Source: Cordia subcordata
Lineage: Eukaryota; Streptophyta; Magnoliopsida; Boraginales; Cordiaceae
Direction: 5' to 3'
DNA: 64,000 bases
Assembly (NCBI GenBank): GCA_028554755.1
Contig: JAPTOF010000001.1
Span: 33,809,501-33,873,500, forward strand
The notes under the pieces were generated by a model that saw only the letters and a list, made by a program, of their open reading frames with translations, made no database searches and had not been told where the DNA came from. Positions 37,413 to 50,275 of this stretch are shown here, one piece after another. The stretch's first letter is position 1. Each line of letters begins with the position of its first letter. The position numbers and the translations under genes are program-made.

Positions 37413-38492
37413 TTAACTGTGTAATGGTGGAGGTGGTGGATCGCTTGTTCTATTAGAAAGCCCAAATGGAACATCTTCTTTTGCTTCAATTAGAAGCCCT
37501 GCATTAGAACGTACATCAAAATATGGTCGCGGAGGCAGTGGATCACTTGTTACATTAGAAGGCCCAGTTGGAACCTTTCTCTTACATTAATTAAAAGCCC
37601 TGCATTAGAACGCACATCAAAAGGTAGTGGTCGAGAAGGCGGATCACTTGTTCTATTAAAAGGCCCAGATGGAACACCTGTTTTTATTTCAATTTGAAGC
37701 CCCGCATTGGAATGGACGTCAAGACGTGGTGGTGGAGATGGTGGATCACTTGTTCTGTTAGAAGGCCCAGATGGAACACCTACTTTTATTTCAATTTGAA
37801 GCCCCGCATTGGAATGGAAATCAAGACGTGGTGGTGGAGATGGTGGATCACTTGTTCTGTTAGAAGGCCCAGATAGAACATCTGTTTTTACGTTAATTTG
37901 AAGCCCCACATTAGGATGGACATCAAGACATGGTGGTGGAGATGGTGGATCACTTGTTCTGTTAGAAGGCCCAAATGGAACACCTGCTTTTATTTCAATT
38001 TTAAGCCCCGCATTGGAGTGCACATCAAGACGTGGTGGTGGAGATGGTGGATCACTTGCTCTATTCGAAGGCCTAGATGGAACACCTACTTTTATTTCAA
38101 TTTGAAGCCCTGCATTGGAGTGGACATCAAGATGTGGTGGTGGAGATGATGGATCACTTGTTTTATTGAAAGGCTCATACGGAACACCTTTTTTCACTTC
38201 AATAGGAAGCTTTGCATAGGAATGTGCATTGAAATGTGATGGTGGAGACGACGGATCACTTGTTCTATTAGAAGGTTCGGATAAAACACCTCTTTTTATC
38301 TCAATTGAAAGTCCCACATTAGAATGCGCATCAAAATGCTCTTTCTGATAAGGATTCATCAACTGGAAGAATTATGTTGGACCTGTCATCTATTTGTATC
38401 ATCTTTAATTGTTTCAAATCAATACATTTAATGACCAAGGCCAAGACCATAACAAACAAAAACATGATCAAGAACAGCTTTCTGACAACCAT
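37413..38492 (-). CDS. Putative secreted precursor with nine 34-residue tandem repeats
   Basis: ATG at 38492 opens a signal-peptide-like start (MVVRKLFLIMFLFVMVLALV). The repeat frame runs from about 38362 to the stop at 37415-37413 and is shifted by one base relative to that ATG. A phase-0 GT-AG intron of about 75 bp (gtcattaaatg to cttccag) would restore it, but a simple indel is also possible. Nine units of 102 bp follow, each like SNAGLQIEIKVGVPSGPS then NRTSDPPSPPPRLDVH. The core V-P-S-G-P and the NRT sequon recur. The spacing between the last two marker positions (37495 and 37596) is 101 bp, so the eighth unit carries a 1-bp deletion that cuts the product after seven units. VPSGP is shared with CLE peptides and SGPS with IDL/PIP peptides, but no known family fits. 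It could instead be a hydroxyproline-rich wall protein. Confidence 0.6.
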
Positions 38493-38924
38493 CTTCTAAG
38501 CACGTTATTATGGCCTGTATTCTCAATTTAGTTTGATAACTACTATCCTTATTATATATGTATGGGTAGTAGCATCTATAGAATCCGGTACATTTCTGCT
38601 TTTTTTTCTCTATTCTATTTTGTAGGTGTAAGAATTTACTTTTCCAATTTATTCTTTTCTTATTCTATTTTATTGGTGTAAGAATTTACTTTTATGGTTG
38701 ATTCTTTTCCTATTTTATTTTGTGTTGGAATTTGTTGTCAATAAATGTCTGACTTTTTCCTATTTACATTATAGGTGTATGCATCAATTGTCATTTAATC
38801 TTGGTCAATAAAGTTTTGTAGTTTTCCTGTTTTAATTATACCCTCATAATCATTATTTTTCCAAAATAACAAACTTTTGAAGGAAAATATTAGCATAGCT
38901 AATTTCCTTGAAATTTTATTTTTA

Positions 38925-39310
38925 GGACATGATTTCACAGCGAACTATGTATGCGTGGTATTAACTAACATGACAGGCTTACATCATGCAAAAATCATGT
39001 CTTCAACCCATAATTTCATTTAATTTTTTTTTCTTCCAAAAATGTGTCTTTAACTCATGATTTCACTTTTTAATTTTTTGAAATTATGTCTTCAACTCCA
39101 GATTTCACCTTCTTTTAACTTTTTACTAAAATCATAAGTCCAGGTCATGATTTCATTTTTACCATTTCTATTAAAACATGAGTTTATCTCACGAAGACAG
39201 CAAACATGATTTCAACCCACGATTTCCTCACGACTAAACAATGCAACATTAACAAATGCTCATTTTCCTCATCTTGACATGACAACTTTCATGTCTTCAA
39301 CGCATAATCA
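38925..39310. repeat. Degenerate ~55-bp repeats of the catgatttca/tcttcaac type
   Basis: The phrases atgtcttcaac(c/t)cataa and catgatttca(c) recur about every 50-60 bp. They are too diverged to define a unit exactly. No gene was seen in 38500-39570. Confidence 0.5.
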
Positions 39311-39574
39311 TGTAATATAGCTACTTTCCTTTTTTAACTCTACGAAAGTGGCCATTTTAGTATACAGTTTTAAAATACAACCCACTTAACTCAATTGAGA
39401 AAAAAAAGGAAAGGTATAGGAAAAGGATAAACAAAATTAAGAAAAAAAAGGATGAAAAAAATGATTACCTAGAAAAGGAAAAACGAAGAAAATAGAAGAA
39501 AAGATGGGGGTATTAAGCAAATTTTTTTATTTTGTAAATAACGGGGGGCCTTGTACTTTGTTACAGAGAGTATT

Positions 39575-39955
39575 TGTAAAACACTTCCACAATTTTTTTT
39601 ATGAGATTTGTGTGTATTTTATAATGATCTGGGTTCACAACTATTGTCGTTATGAGTTTAAATATTTTGAGCTAGTTAATTAGGCTCAATATGGTGACAG
39701 GCCAGTAGTTGGGTCTAGGTCATTACAGATGGTATCAGAGCAGACTCTAGGGAATTCTACGCCATCTACGGTTCTAGGATGTAGTTATGTTCTATTTGTA
39801 TTTGGGTTACGATGAGGATAACCGGTGTTTAAAGTGGAGAATGTATAACACCCTTCCACATCGATTTTTTGTGAAGCTTATATATACTTTATAATAACTT
39901 AGATTTACTATTAATATTATTACGGACTTAAATATTTCGGACTAATTTTACCGGA
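39575..39955 (+). mobile_element. TRIM-like miniature LTR retrotransposon
   Basis: LTR 1 (39575-39727, TGTAAAACAC to GGTCATTACA) is followed after two bases by a perfect primer-binding site for initiator tRNA-Met, TGGTATCAGAGC (39730-39741). About 100 bp of non-coding sequence ends in a purine tract aaagtggagaa, and LTR 2 starts at 39842 with TGTATAACACCC. LTR 2 matches LTR 1 at roughly 70 percent and fades out near 39955. LTRs, PBS and PPT with no coding region define a TRIM. Confidence 0.7.
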
Positions 39956-40862
39956 AGTGATCCTGTTCTTAACCACAGACATACAACTAGTAAAGATTCG
40001 ATATTCATTTCACATTTTGCGACCGATGGATATTCTTGCATTTATTTCCTTCAGCAACTAGTAGACGGTCAACTTAAGAAACAGTAAACAAATTTAACTT
40101 TCAAGCAGTGATTGCTGCAACTCTTGGTAACCCATTTACAAACACGTCATAGTTATGCAATCAGTGAGGTCACAATTTCATCCTTTTTTTTTTTTTTCTC
40201 GATTCTTTTAATAAAATTAAAGCTACAATTGAAAAACAGATGTTCTCGAATTTGAATGTAGTGTGTGCAGAAAATGCAAAGAGGGTCAATGCAAATACCC
40301 CAAGAGGTAAGCCTAATTTTAGTGGGATCTTGATCAAGTCAAAAGAGTCAAGTGCAAAAGGCAAGCTTGGAGCCTTGGACAAATCACCATTTAGCAAATC
40401 GATTCAATAATTGCCAACCTAGTATATTAAAATTCTCTTATATCACATATTTTTAAATTAATGATGACTAATTTATATGCATGTAATATTATTATAACTT
40501 TTGATAAATTTTAAATTTCAAAAGATGTGGAAAATGAGAGGAAAAAGAGATATTATGGAAAAAAACCACTTTTTCATGAATATTTTTAAATAAAGATTAA
40601 TTTGAATATTTCTTTTGAAATATTAACAATTAATTTAAATATTTTATATTTAAATAATGAAGATTATAGACTTTTGAGTGGTGATCGTAGAACAAAGAGA
40701 AGAAAGAAAAAGAAACAAAGGAAAATTAAAAAAAAAAAAAAAAAGAAGACGAGAATTCCAATGCCAAAAGCCCAAAACCTCACTCTTCTTCCCCGCAAAA
40801 ACTCCTTCCCCTCCAATTTCCCGAAGAAAACACACACACACTCACACTCACACTCTCACACT

Positions 40863-43800
40863 ATGAATTTTTTCTTCAAACCCAAACACCCATCGCCACC
40901 CAACCACCCTCAACCACCACCACCGCCGCCGCCGCACCTTCTCCTCCAACAAGCCTTCTCCTCCCTCCAAACCCACTTCGCTAACTTCTTCCAACACCAA
41001 AGAACAATCCCAATTAAACCCCAACCATTTGCTAAAATCTCCAACACCATCACTAACACTTCCAACAATAGTGAAACCCCATCAATTTCCACCACTAATA
41101 ATGCCAGTAAAAATAGTCTTGCCATGTCTACAGAGGCCATAGAGGAGCGCTTAACTGGCGTCGCAGTGTATGCTTTAAGCAACGCTGCACAAGAGTTTGT
41201 GCTCGTTTCCGGCGTGAACACCCAAAAAAATCTTGGGTTGTTTTGCTTTAGCGAAGCTGATGCTCATACACTTCTTAAACAGATGCAGTCTATGGACCCC
41301 TCTATGCAGAATGGCTCTCAAGTTGTTGCTGTGGCTCTCAATAAGGTAAAGCTTTCACCTTTTCTGTTTAAGTTTCGGTTGCGATAGAATAAGTATTTGT
41401 GATGGATGCTACCTATGAGTTGGGTTTTTTTTTATGGCGTATTATATGATTGTTATAATGTTGAAGTGACAAGGACGTGTGGTGTTCCAGGTTTTTCATT
41501 TGAAGGTTGATGGAGTGGCATTTCGATTGATACCGGAGGCCGAGCAAGTGAAGCATGCAGTAAAGGTGAGAGATATGTGTAATGAGTTTTTGATCCGTTA
41601 TTGGTTTTAATTGTTTGTAGAGTAGGGTAAGAAAAATTGTCTATTTGTACTCCCTGATGGCCAATTCGAAGCAAATTGGATGAACTGAATTGAGGATTAC
41701 TCCGCAAGTGTCTGAATTGGATCTTGACTTAAAGAAAACCTTCTAAAGTTGAATATCTCATGCCTTGTCAATAGTTGGTCAGACGTATCCATTCTTTTAT
41801 GGTTTAGAAGTGTATGTGGGGATAGAGAAAAGTTTTTGAGAAATAGTTTGAAAATGTATGTGAGGATAAAAGACAAGTTTATGAGAAACACATTAAGCAA
41901 TTCTTGGCAGTGATATTATGTCTTTATATTGATGTGCCATGCTGGTTTTTGAGAGATATTTTATCTGTGTTAGAATCAATTAATCTATCTTTTGTGTGAA
42001 TCTATGAAATTAATGTTTGTTGTTCCTCCTCCTGAAGGAAAGAAAAAAGCTTGGAATTCCTGATGAGAGCTTTGCTGGTGTTCCGGTTTTCCAGGTGCTT
42101 TTCCCGCCCAAAGTTACATAATGTCTAGAAATATGTGTGTCTGCAGGCTGCAGTTTATTTTTGCTTATATTATGAAAAGTTCGCATTATTCAGGATATTA
42201 CAATGGACACATTTGTATTGAACATGTTCTGTATCTGTCCAAGGATAAAATTTCAAACCTTATATTCCACAGATTATATGATTGACCAATCAGTATACAA
42301 ATGAATCTGAGTTATGTGTGTTGATCCTGAACAGCTAAATACTTGTGATGAGAGTGACTTTTTGTTTAAATTTGTTCTTCTTGTTCTCTTTAATATATTA
42401 TATTGCCAACATAACAATCTTGAGTCGTACCTCTTGCAGTCGAAGAGCTTAGTACTTAGGAGCCAGAACAAAAGATATCGTCCTGTTTTCTTCAGGAAGG
42501 TTAGTTAAGAAGCTATTCACCACATTCACATTTGGCTTCTCTTCAGTATCATGCTTAACTTCCCTTGTTTGCATGCTTTTGAATATTGTAGGAAGACCTG
42601 GATAAGTCCCTCATGAGAGCTTCTCGTCAGCAGAAGCGAATGAATCCTGCTTTCAGAGAGGGAGATATCCAGGTAAGTGTTTTCACCAGAACCATTAATG
42701 CTGATTGAGTTTACAATACTTTGTAAGTAGAGTTATGTCATCACACTAAATTCGAATAATTCAACAGGTTGCTGTATTGGAGGATATAATTAAAGGGATG
42801 AAGGTGAGAAACCCATGCATGTGAATGTTTCCGCCCTTATTGCTTTAACTGCTGAAACTTTCGTGTTACTAGTACCTAGGACTAGCTCAAGGAGGAACAC
42901 TCTTTCAGACCTTAATACGCACATTGAATAAAGGAAACATGACTGGCATGTCCTCTTTACTTCTGGTGCTAACCTGAATGATTAATGTGAAAGTTTCTAG
43001 TTTATGACATGGTCCTATATGCTTGTACTGTTAATACATGCTATCTTGTTCTGGAAAAGTGAAAGATACTATTATGTCTTATATTCTAGCTTATGTTTTT
43101 TCTAATTTTTGTTGAACTAAAGATTTGTAAGTGTAACTGATGTTTAAACATTGATCTATCGTTACGACTGTCACAATCTGTCAACTAAAATTTTTAATCT
43201 ATAAAGTGGTTTAACAGCAAAGCTCATCAGAATCATGTATATCTTGGATGGCTATTGGTTGTCTATGAAACTTACAAATTCTGAATCTAGTGAAGTGTGG
43301 AGTCTTAACATTCAACAATCAATATAAGAGTAAGGCAGATGAACCAATAAGGCTAATTCAGTTCAAGGAAAAGGTGTTGTCAGTGCGAATCCAGCTTTTA
43401 GGAAAAGGGTGTAATAGATTCATTCTGCTCATATGAGGTTTTTTTTTTTTTTTTTTCCCTTTTACGACATAACAACCCTCAGTAGGCCCTTCTGTTCCAC
43501 ACCTAGGTCCAAACCCCAGTACTCATACCCAACTTGAGAGACACATGGTCTAGGTTAGTTACGTACAAGTCCTTCCAGAATTGACCCCAATGATAGCATC
43601 TTGGCTGACTTAATAAGTTTCTTGCACGCGCCCCTAGTATTTCAACACTAGGCTTTAGGACTCTTTTAGATTTGCATTTCTTAAAAACCCTTTTTTTTGT
43701 AACTTTTGAAAAAAGTACTTTTTTGAGAAGTTAAAACTTTTGTTTTCTGGAAGAAGCTAAATTTAAGTTTTTTTTTCCCCCCCTCCCTTTTTGAAAGTCA

Positions 43801-44731
43801 AGCCAAACACTCATTGCAGAAAGAATGTGCTTTTTTGCGGAAAAAGGTACTTTTTCATGAAAAAATCTAATCCAAATGAGCCCTTGGCCCCATGGTTCCA
43901 CTCATATAGTTGCTTTCCAGATATAGATGGTCTTCTTGGCTTGACATTTGAATGTAAAAGCAAATCTATTACAAGTTAATTATAAAAATTCCATTTTTAA
44001 GAGTAAAAATCTGAATTCAGGAGGTGAAGGAGATTTTAGTAGTTGGTACATAAGAGTTGATCATTATGCCTTGCATAATGGCAAAAAACTTGTGGCTGAG
44101 TTTTGTGTCATCCACTGTGTCGTTTGCTTCGGTAGACATTGTCTGTCTCCAGAGTCCAGTACAATCTTTATTTCAAATACATGTATATGGTTAACTTGTT
44201 TCTTTAGCAGTCAGAAGAATCTTTTTAATTATTATATATAAATTAAGTGATAGGAAAATAATTAAACTAATATAATGGCTTGTGATTTTCAATATATTTT
44301 CTTTTTCCAATTATCCACGAAAAGAGAAAAACAATCTCCCGACTACTTGCGCATTCATGGAATTTTGTTTTGTATAGAGAAGGTGCTGGAGAAGCTTCAT
44401 GACTATATAAAGATTTTCTTCTACCTAGAGTTGGAAGAATAACACTCTTTCCCTCAAAAGGTTTTTATGAAAAGCTGATCTTTTAACATGCTTAAGTGAC
44501 ACTTGTGACCATTCTATTTTAAAGCAAAACTTATTACAGCAGTGATCTCCTTTTATACTTACCATTTTCAATACTTAAGGCTATAAGTTATGCATGAACA
44601 TCAACTCTCCCACAGTATAACAAAATTAGATAACCAAAATTTTGCAGGATAATTCAATCTGGCAGTGGGATGATGTTGTTTTCATCCCTCCTGGTTTTGA
44701 TGTATCGACTGATCCCTCCCAGGCCCAGTAA
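40863..44731 (+). CDS. TIC22L: TIC22-like chloroplast protein import component, seven exons
   Basis: Exons 40863-41345, 41491-41565, 42038-42094, 42440-42499, 42592-42672, 42768-42803 and 44648-44731, all GT-AG in phase 0, give 291 residues. Residues 1-85 are rich in P, S, T and N (MNFFFKPKHPSPPNHPQ), a likely transit region. The rest is a full TIC22 domain: AIEERLTGVAVYALSN, FRLIPEAEQVKHAVKERKK, FAGVPVFQSKSLVLRS, YRPVFFRKEDLDKSL and WDDVVFIPPGF. Family members sit in the chloroplast intermembrane space and help hand preproteins from the TOC to the TIC translocon. The sequence is nearer to the TIC22-III type than to TIC22-IV. The frame is open upstream to 40602, with an alternative ATG at 40761, but family members start near 40863. 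Intron 6 is 1844 bp. Confidence 0.95.
43670..43886. repeat. AT-rich dispersed MITE-like repeat, copy 3, in TIC22L intron 6
   Basis: Starts around ttcttaaaaacccttttttt and ends actttttcatgaaaaaatct then aatccaaatgagccc. Same layout as the copies at 50493 and 54168. Just upstream, 43438-43460 is a poly(T) run that may belong to a separate insertion. Confidence 0.5.
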
Positions 44732-44899
44732 TATGGAAGCAGCAAATCGCAAGGTGACTTTTTCCATCTGAAGTCATTGAACTAACCTGTAGTGCTGCAC
44801 TTGTAATGATATCACTTGAAAATGATGCAGCATCTCTTCTTGCCTGTCTTCCCTTTAGTTCGATTATTCTCTCAGCACTGTCTCATGTTGTTTGAAGGT

Positions 44900-46235
44900 A
44901 GTAATGACCTGAATACGGGTATGTAAAATATAGACAAATGAAATACATGAAGCTCTTAGATGAATCTGTTGAGTACCAGAACATTTCAGATAATGAATAT
45001 AGTTTGTGCATGCATAATTGTCATCCTCTATCAAAGGGTAATACGGCAACAAATATCAGTGTGATCTATCTACTGCTTATCATGTGAGTGATTGTTCATT
45101 AAATAGCGCAATTGAGGACAAAGTACTTTCTAAAATTTGACGATGTAGTCATCAGGGATATCAATTGTCGCAGAACTTGATTCTTTTGCAAAAAGAGAAA
45201 GGGAAAGATAGAGATGCAGCTGATCGGCTCATTATTTGCTTCAATCTTTTCATTTTCATTTATTCCTTATTCTTTTGAGACCTAGGGACTTAGCTCCTTG
45301 TATGATTTCAAATAATTACATTCTTCAAAGTTGATCTAACTTGGAGGGTGACGGACTTCACTCTGGTGCTTTTGCAGGCTACAGAAGTTGGTTTTATCTT
45401 GTTGTGTGCCTTTCTCCTTTTGCCTTGATTTGACATCAAACAGAAGCGTTAAAGTTTTCCTGTTTCCATGTCTTGTATAATCTGGATGGATGCTTGCTTC
45501 ACCAGGTGGCGCCCCCCTCCCTCCTGTTTGTCGTCTTGTTTCTTAGTTCTACGACCTTACTGTAGTTTTTAGTACTGAAATTTGTTCATTCCATTATGCT
45601 TGAGAAAGAAGAAGTCTTGTTTAGTAAATATGGTTTGGGAGATTACAGAAATGTAACCAAGTGCCTGGCAGAGTCTGGCTATTTCTTGGACTCGTTCGAT
45701 ATAACTAGTTGTTAAGGTAGTTTTTTTTTTTTGGGGGTCACACAGTTGTTAAAGTAATTGGTAGTTGTTTAAGTAATTGATAACTATTTTAGTAGCAAAT
45801 AGCTGATGCATTTTAGACATTTGGTGACACTCGAAAACAGCCTTTTTAATAGCTTCTAGTATTTTGACTGGACTAGAATTAGAACACAATTTTTTTTGAG
45901 TTATTGCTATTTGGTGAAATAGTGCTTCAAGTAACTTTTTAAATAGCTTTTAGCATTTTAATTAATTTTTTTCAAACATTAAAAACTTTAATGTTTTGCA
46001 ATAGCTTTTAATTATTTTTTTGGCAATTTAATTTTAGTCTCTTGTCAACTTCTCTCTGTAACTTTTCATCTTCTTTTCTTTTCTTTCTTTCTTTTTCTTT
46101 TATTTTAAGCCAATTGAATAACTCTCTCTTGGGTGTAGTCATATCCCTCCTATTTTCCTCCAACAGTGTGAGTAGCTATCTAGGAATCTTGTTGAGACTA
46201 GGGCAGCCAATGAGAAAGTTAAGAAAATGGTTGCA
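44900..46235. other. Intergenic, no gene seen
   Basis: Follows the TIC22L 3' UTR. AT-rich, with a T-tract at 45720-45733. No protein-like frame. Confidence 0.5.
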
Positions 46236-46237
46236 GG

Positions 46238-46690
46238 TTAATTTGCATACTTGTTAGTTTCTCTATAAACATACTTCAGAACATAGTCTCTTATACAATT
46301 AAGGATAGTACGATAGTCTTCTAACAGTAGTCTAAAGGGATTATAATCGGGTATTGGTTCCATAATCAACGTGAAGGTTGTCCTTGAATCCGTTTGAATA
46401 ATGAGATTCTCCACACCCCACGAATCAACAATATGAAAACCCTTCCAAATGGCACGAAGCTTGGCTTCAGAATTAGAAGCAATACCCAAGTTAAGAATAA
46501 GATTGGTCTCTCACGATCCCTCTCTGTTCCGCACAATGGCCCCTGCACTTGCTAATCTCAGATTACCTTTTGGAGCAACCATCAACATAGAATTTTCAGC
46601 CTCTCTCCATTTTGATCCATTCAATGTTTACCTGCCGAACCTGCAAACTCTCACCTGGCTATTCCTAGATTCCACAAACTCCTTGGCTTA
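46238..46690 (-). pseudogene. Plant LINE-type RNase H domain remnant
   Basis: The minus frame 46489-46238 reads GIASNSEAKLRAIWKGFH, then DSWGVENLIIQTDSRTTF and YVYRETNKYAN, the pattern of the plant RNase H-like domain found at the end of non-LTR retrotransposons. The N-terminal part (like KGNLRLASAGAIVRNREGS) is recovered only across a frame change and stop codons up to about 46690. It is a dead fragment. Confidence 0.75.
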
Positions 46691-46699
46691 AAATATAAT

Positions 46700-47800
46700 T
46701 CCATTAATAATGTCAATAACTCTTTCACAAAAGGAATAAAAACAATGTCTTTTTGCCATTTCCAAATGAACGAAAGAGTTCAATGCTAAAACCTGTTGTT
46801 AAACATTATCATCTTTAACCTTTTTGAAAAGTTGAAACACTAAGGTCGGTACAATTAGTGGTAATACTTGTTTAGGTAGCTAATATCGTCTATTGTATTT
46901 TAGTGGTTAATGAATAGGTGTTTAAATAATTTATCAAAAAATTACTCAAAAATTACCAATGAGGTTTTTATTTGAGAGTGAAAAAAAAAAAAGACATATC
47001 TTTGTCTTTATGTGATAGTCGAATATGGCGCTTGTATATTAACACATATCTTTGTCGGTTCACAAATCAGGTCGACATATATATTTCTCCCTTGTGCCGA
47101 CACTCATAAAGCACACATATCATTAATATTCTTATTTATTAGTGTTGTTTATTATTTATCAATAATAATATTATTTATGAAAAGAAATAATGATGACAGC
47201 TTGTTATAATTAGTAATAATAATGATAATGGTAGTAGCAGTAGCAATAACAATGTAAAATACAAATTGACAAGATTGTATTATTTGAAAGGATATATAGT
47301 TGGTCATTTATTCATTTCAAAGAGCACGGAATGGATTAATTTTATGTCCTTTTCTCCAAAATGACTAATTTCTATTTCGAGGAACACCGATTATTTAAAA
47401 TGTCATTTTATTCATAACCTATTCATTTACAATGTCACTCAATAGCATATCCAATTTTTTCAATCACAATAATTTTGAGGAAAGCTTCTTACTATAAAAT
47501 TCAAAATTCAAATGACATACTAGTTAATACAGATTATAATACCGGTCACGAGGAGATTCTTTAACATGATAAAGAATGATATTGTTAAAGTTGTGGTCTT
47601 TAGATAGATGCCTTGAGGGAGAGCCAACTACAAATTCTCAATCAAAAATTTTTCTCATGATTGGCGTGCATGCATCGGGCTGCATTGAGCGTAGCAGAAC
47701 TCTGATTCCAATGACAATTCCATTATATGTCACATCCAAACACACCAACCCACCCCGGTATCTTTATGTTAATTTATAATTGGTAGGATAAAGGCATTAA
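46700..47800. other. Intergenic, no gene seen
   Basis: AT-rich sequence with short frames only. Nothing recognised. Confidence 0.5.
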
Positions 47801-47811
47801 AGGGCAGGTCT

Positions 47812-48022
47812 AACTTGGTTTTTTTCAAGTATATTTTTAAATTTTTGAAAAAAAATATTCTCTTAAGGAGTTAACAATTTTGGCATTTATAAAAAGTTGA
47901 AATCAATTTTTTTTTAGACTTTCATTTTCTTTGAAATATAATCTAAATATTTATTATAAAAATGTGTCTTTTTTAAAAAAAGTATTTTTTTATTAAAAAA
48001 AAGAGCCAATTCAAACAAATCA
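47812..48022. repeat. AT-rich dispersed MITE-like repeat, copy 4
   Basis: Begins near acttggtttttttcaagtat and ends agagccaattcaaacaaatc, following the family layout with T and A runs. Confidence 0.45.
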
Positions 48023-48029
48023 GAAGTCT

Positions 48030-50090
48030 CGAGGGCATGGCACATACAGTGAAGATACAAAGATAGTGAGACTTGGCAATTTGAATCTTTTTGCTCGTTG
48101 CTGAGATAGTGAGACTCAGTAATTTCGGTATAAGAAAGACTGTTGAACTTAGAGAAAATCCAGAAGAGGGTAATTTTGAAAATGATCAGGACTCAATCAA
48201 ATAGATAGAGTCTAAGATTTGTCTTCGATCAGAGTGTGGATAAAGGAAAGCCACCACTGTTGTTGCTAGTCCTCAAGTGAAGAAGAAGAGCATGACAAAG
48301 AGAAGAAAGGGTGGAATAAATTTTTTTTTTTTTTAATGTCAGAGAAGATACTTTCCAGCCTTACTCAAATAAGGGGTGTTCCTAATTGAATTGGTAGATG
48401 ACTACATGCACTGCAGCATAGTATTGCATTTGTGATTATGAGTTCACAGGTTGGTGATCGGATTCTATCGACTAAAACCTACATACTCCAAAAAGGGGGA
48501 AAAAAAAGCATAAAAGGTACATTTGCTTAAATAATTGGAGTTCAAGATGGAAATGAGCTGTCATTATATGTTGGGCATAATTAGATGAAACATTTGGTGG
48601 AACCAAACAATTGTTAGGAAGATAATATGCTCGAATCATAATTATGATCAAATTATAATTACAATATCTTATTATTTCATTGATATTGCTATCCATCTTG
48701 ACCTCATAAACAACGATCAAGGTTTGTTGATGTCGTCGGTTGCTTTAATCACCAACCATGCATGGCTGCGCCAAGAAGCTTTTCCTTTTTAATGCCACAA
48801 TGATTACAGCTCCAACTCCACTTATTAATAATAATCTTCTTTAAATGGGACATAAAACAAATGATCATCGTGTGTGGATTACAAGAAAACCTAGTTTACC
48901 TAGACCTTTCGGTGGCTTTGGTTGGTAGGTCAAATTTGACGAGCTTTTCTGGTAAAGATAAAAAGGCAGCGGAAAAGTGACTAATTTGGATTGGGAGGCT
49001 GTCGTGTCGGTCCTGTGTAGAGTTTGCAGAGGGGCAGAAAATTTACGAAATAATTCGAGTGATTAAAATTATTTTTAATGAAAATATATAATAGAATTCG
49101 AATTTTATGAGTGATAAAAAATTTGAGTAGGGGGAAGGAGAAAAAAAAGAAAAGGTACGTAATTAGGCTAATGTAGCCAGGCTGACTTTAATTTCAGTGC
49201 TTGCGATGCATCATGCATGTGTGTTGGAAAAAGAACACGAGAATCTTGAACAGCTATATATTAATATGCCGGAAGAGCATATCCTCTTTAAGTTACTTTT
49301 GCTGATGTTAGGGATAGAATTAGCATAAAATGTAGGTACAATTATACATCCGAAAGAAGTAGGCTATTTAATTTCTGTAGTCTTTCTAATACTTCTATGA
49401 AATAAAATAATTTACTTGTTTCACGAAAATAACGCGCGCAAGGTGTTACCTTTTCTTTTCTTTTTTTTTTTTTCCTTTTTGTGTTATTTTTTTAATTGCT
49501 AAATAAGTAAATTGTGTCATTAATTCGAACTAATATACAAGTGTCCCATGCATGGACTACAAAATAACCATCACATAGACTCCAAAAGAATTATGCCAAA
49601 CAATTAGTATATACCAGGTTTTACGATGGCCCTTAATATTGCTATCTTTTTATGTTATTTACCAAAAATTAACTATACCAGTTGGTTTAATTACTCCAAG
49701 GCCGTAGATGTCATATGTGAAGTCTTGTCAATCCTTGAAGCTATAGCCACAAACTTACTACTCTAGTCTTCTTTACATGATACTTTTTTCCCGAGAAACA
49801 CATGCAGGCCAAAAGAAGACCGTATATTACAGTTATCTACTTTTTTTTTGAGTTAAGATTTACATATATTATAAAGTAATAATTTTTTTATGTGTCATCA
49901 TATCATTTTCTTTTCTTCAGAAAAGACTTTAGTTCATACCTTTTTCTATGTATATACGGTTGCCTCTAGATTTAAGGTAAAATATGTTAATACAATAATA
50001 AATGCATCAATATGTATGTTTTTTACAAGTTTAAGCTTTAAGATGAGATGATAACTTATTATAGTATCAGAACTTAGAAACTAAATAATT
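48030..50090. other. Intergenic, no gene seen
   Basis: No frame resembling a protein and no clear repeat boundaries. T-runs occur at 48320-48334 and 49460-49474. Confidence 0.5.
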
Positions 50091-50094
50091 GTTT

Positions 50095-50275
50095 ACATGT
50101 AAAGCTCTAAATAAATCATGCTTGTACAATTATAATCTTTTACATATTCTAGGTTACCTTTCAAAAATTACAATTATACACGTACAAAATTCTAAACAAA
50201 TCATACCTAAACAATTATAATCTTTTACATATTCGAGGCACATTACCTTTCAAATTATAATGTATGAATTTAAGC
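50095..50275. repeat. Diverged direct duplication of about 85 bp
   Basis: Two passages share aaatcat(g/a)c, acaattataatcttttacat and attc(t/g)agg with acctttcaaa, spaced about 100 bp. Confidence 0.6.

Noticed and set aside
37694..38149. Tryptophan-rich plus-strand frames over the repeat gene
   Set aside because: They are antisense shadows of the 102-bp repeats. The minus frame has the signal peptide and regular proline-rich units.
43438..43680. Possible SINE on the minus strand ending in poly(A)
   Set aside because: The poly(A) end is there, but no A/B box and no target duplication could be confirmed.
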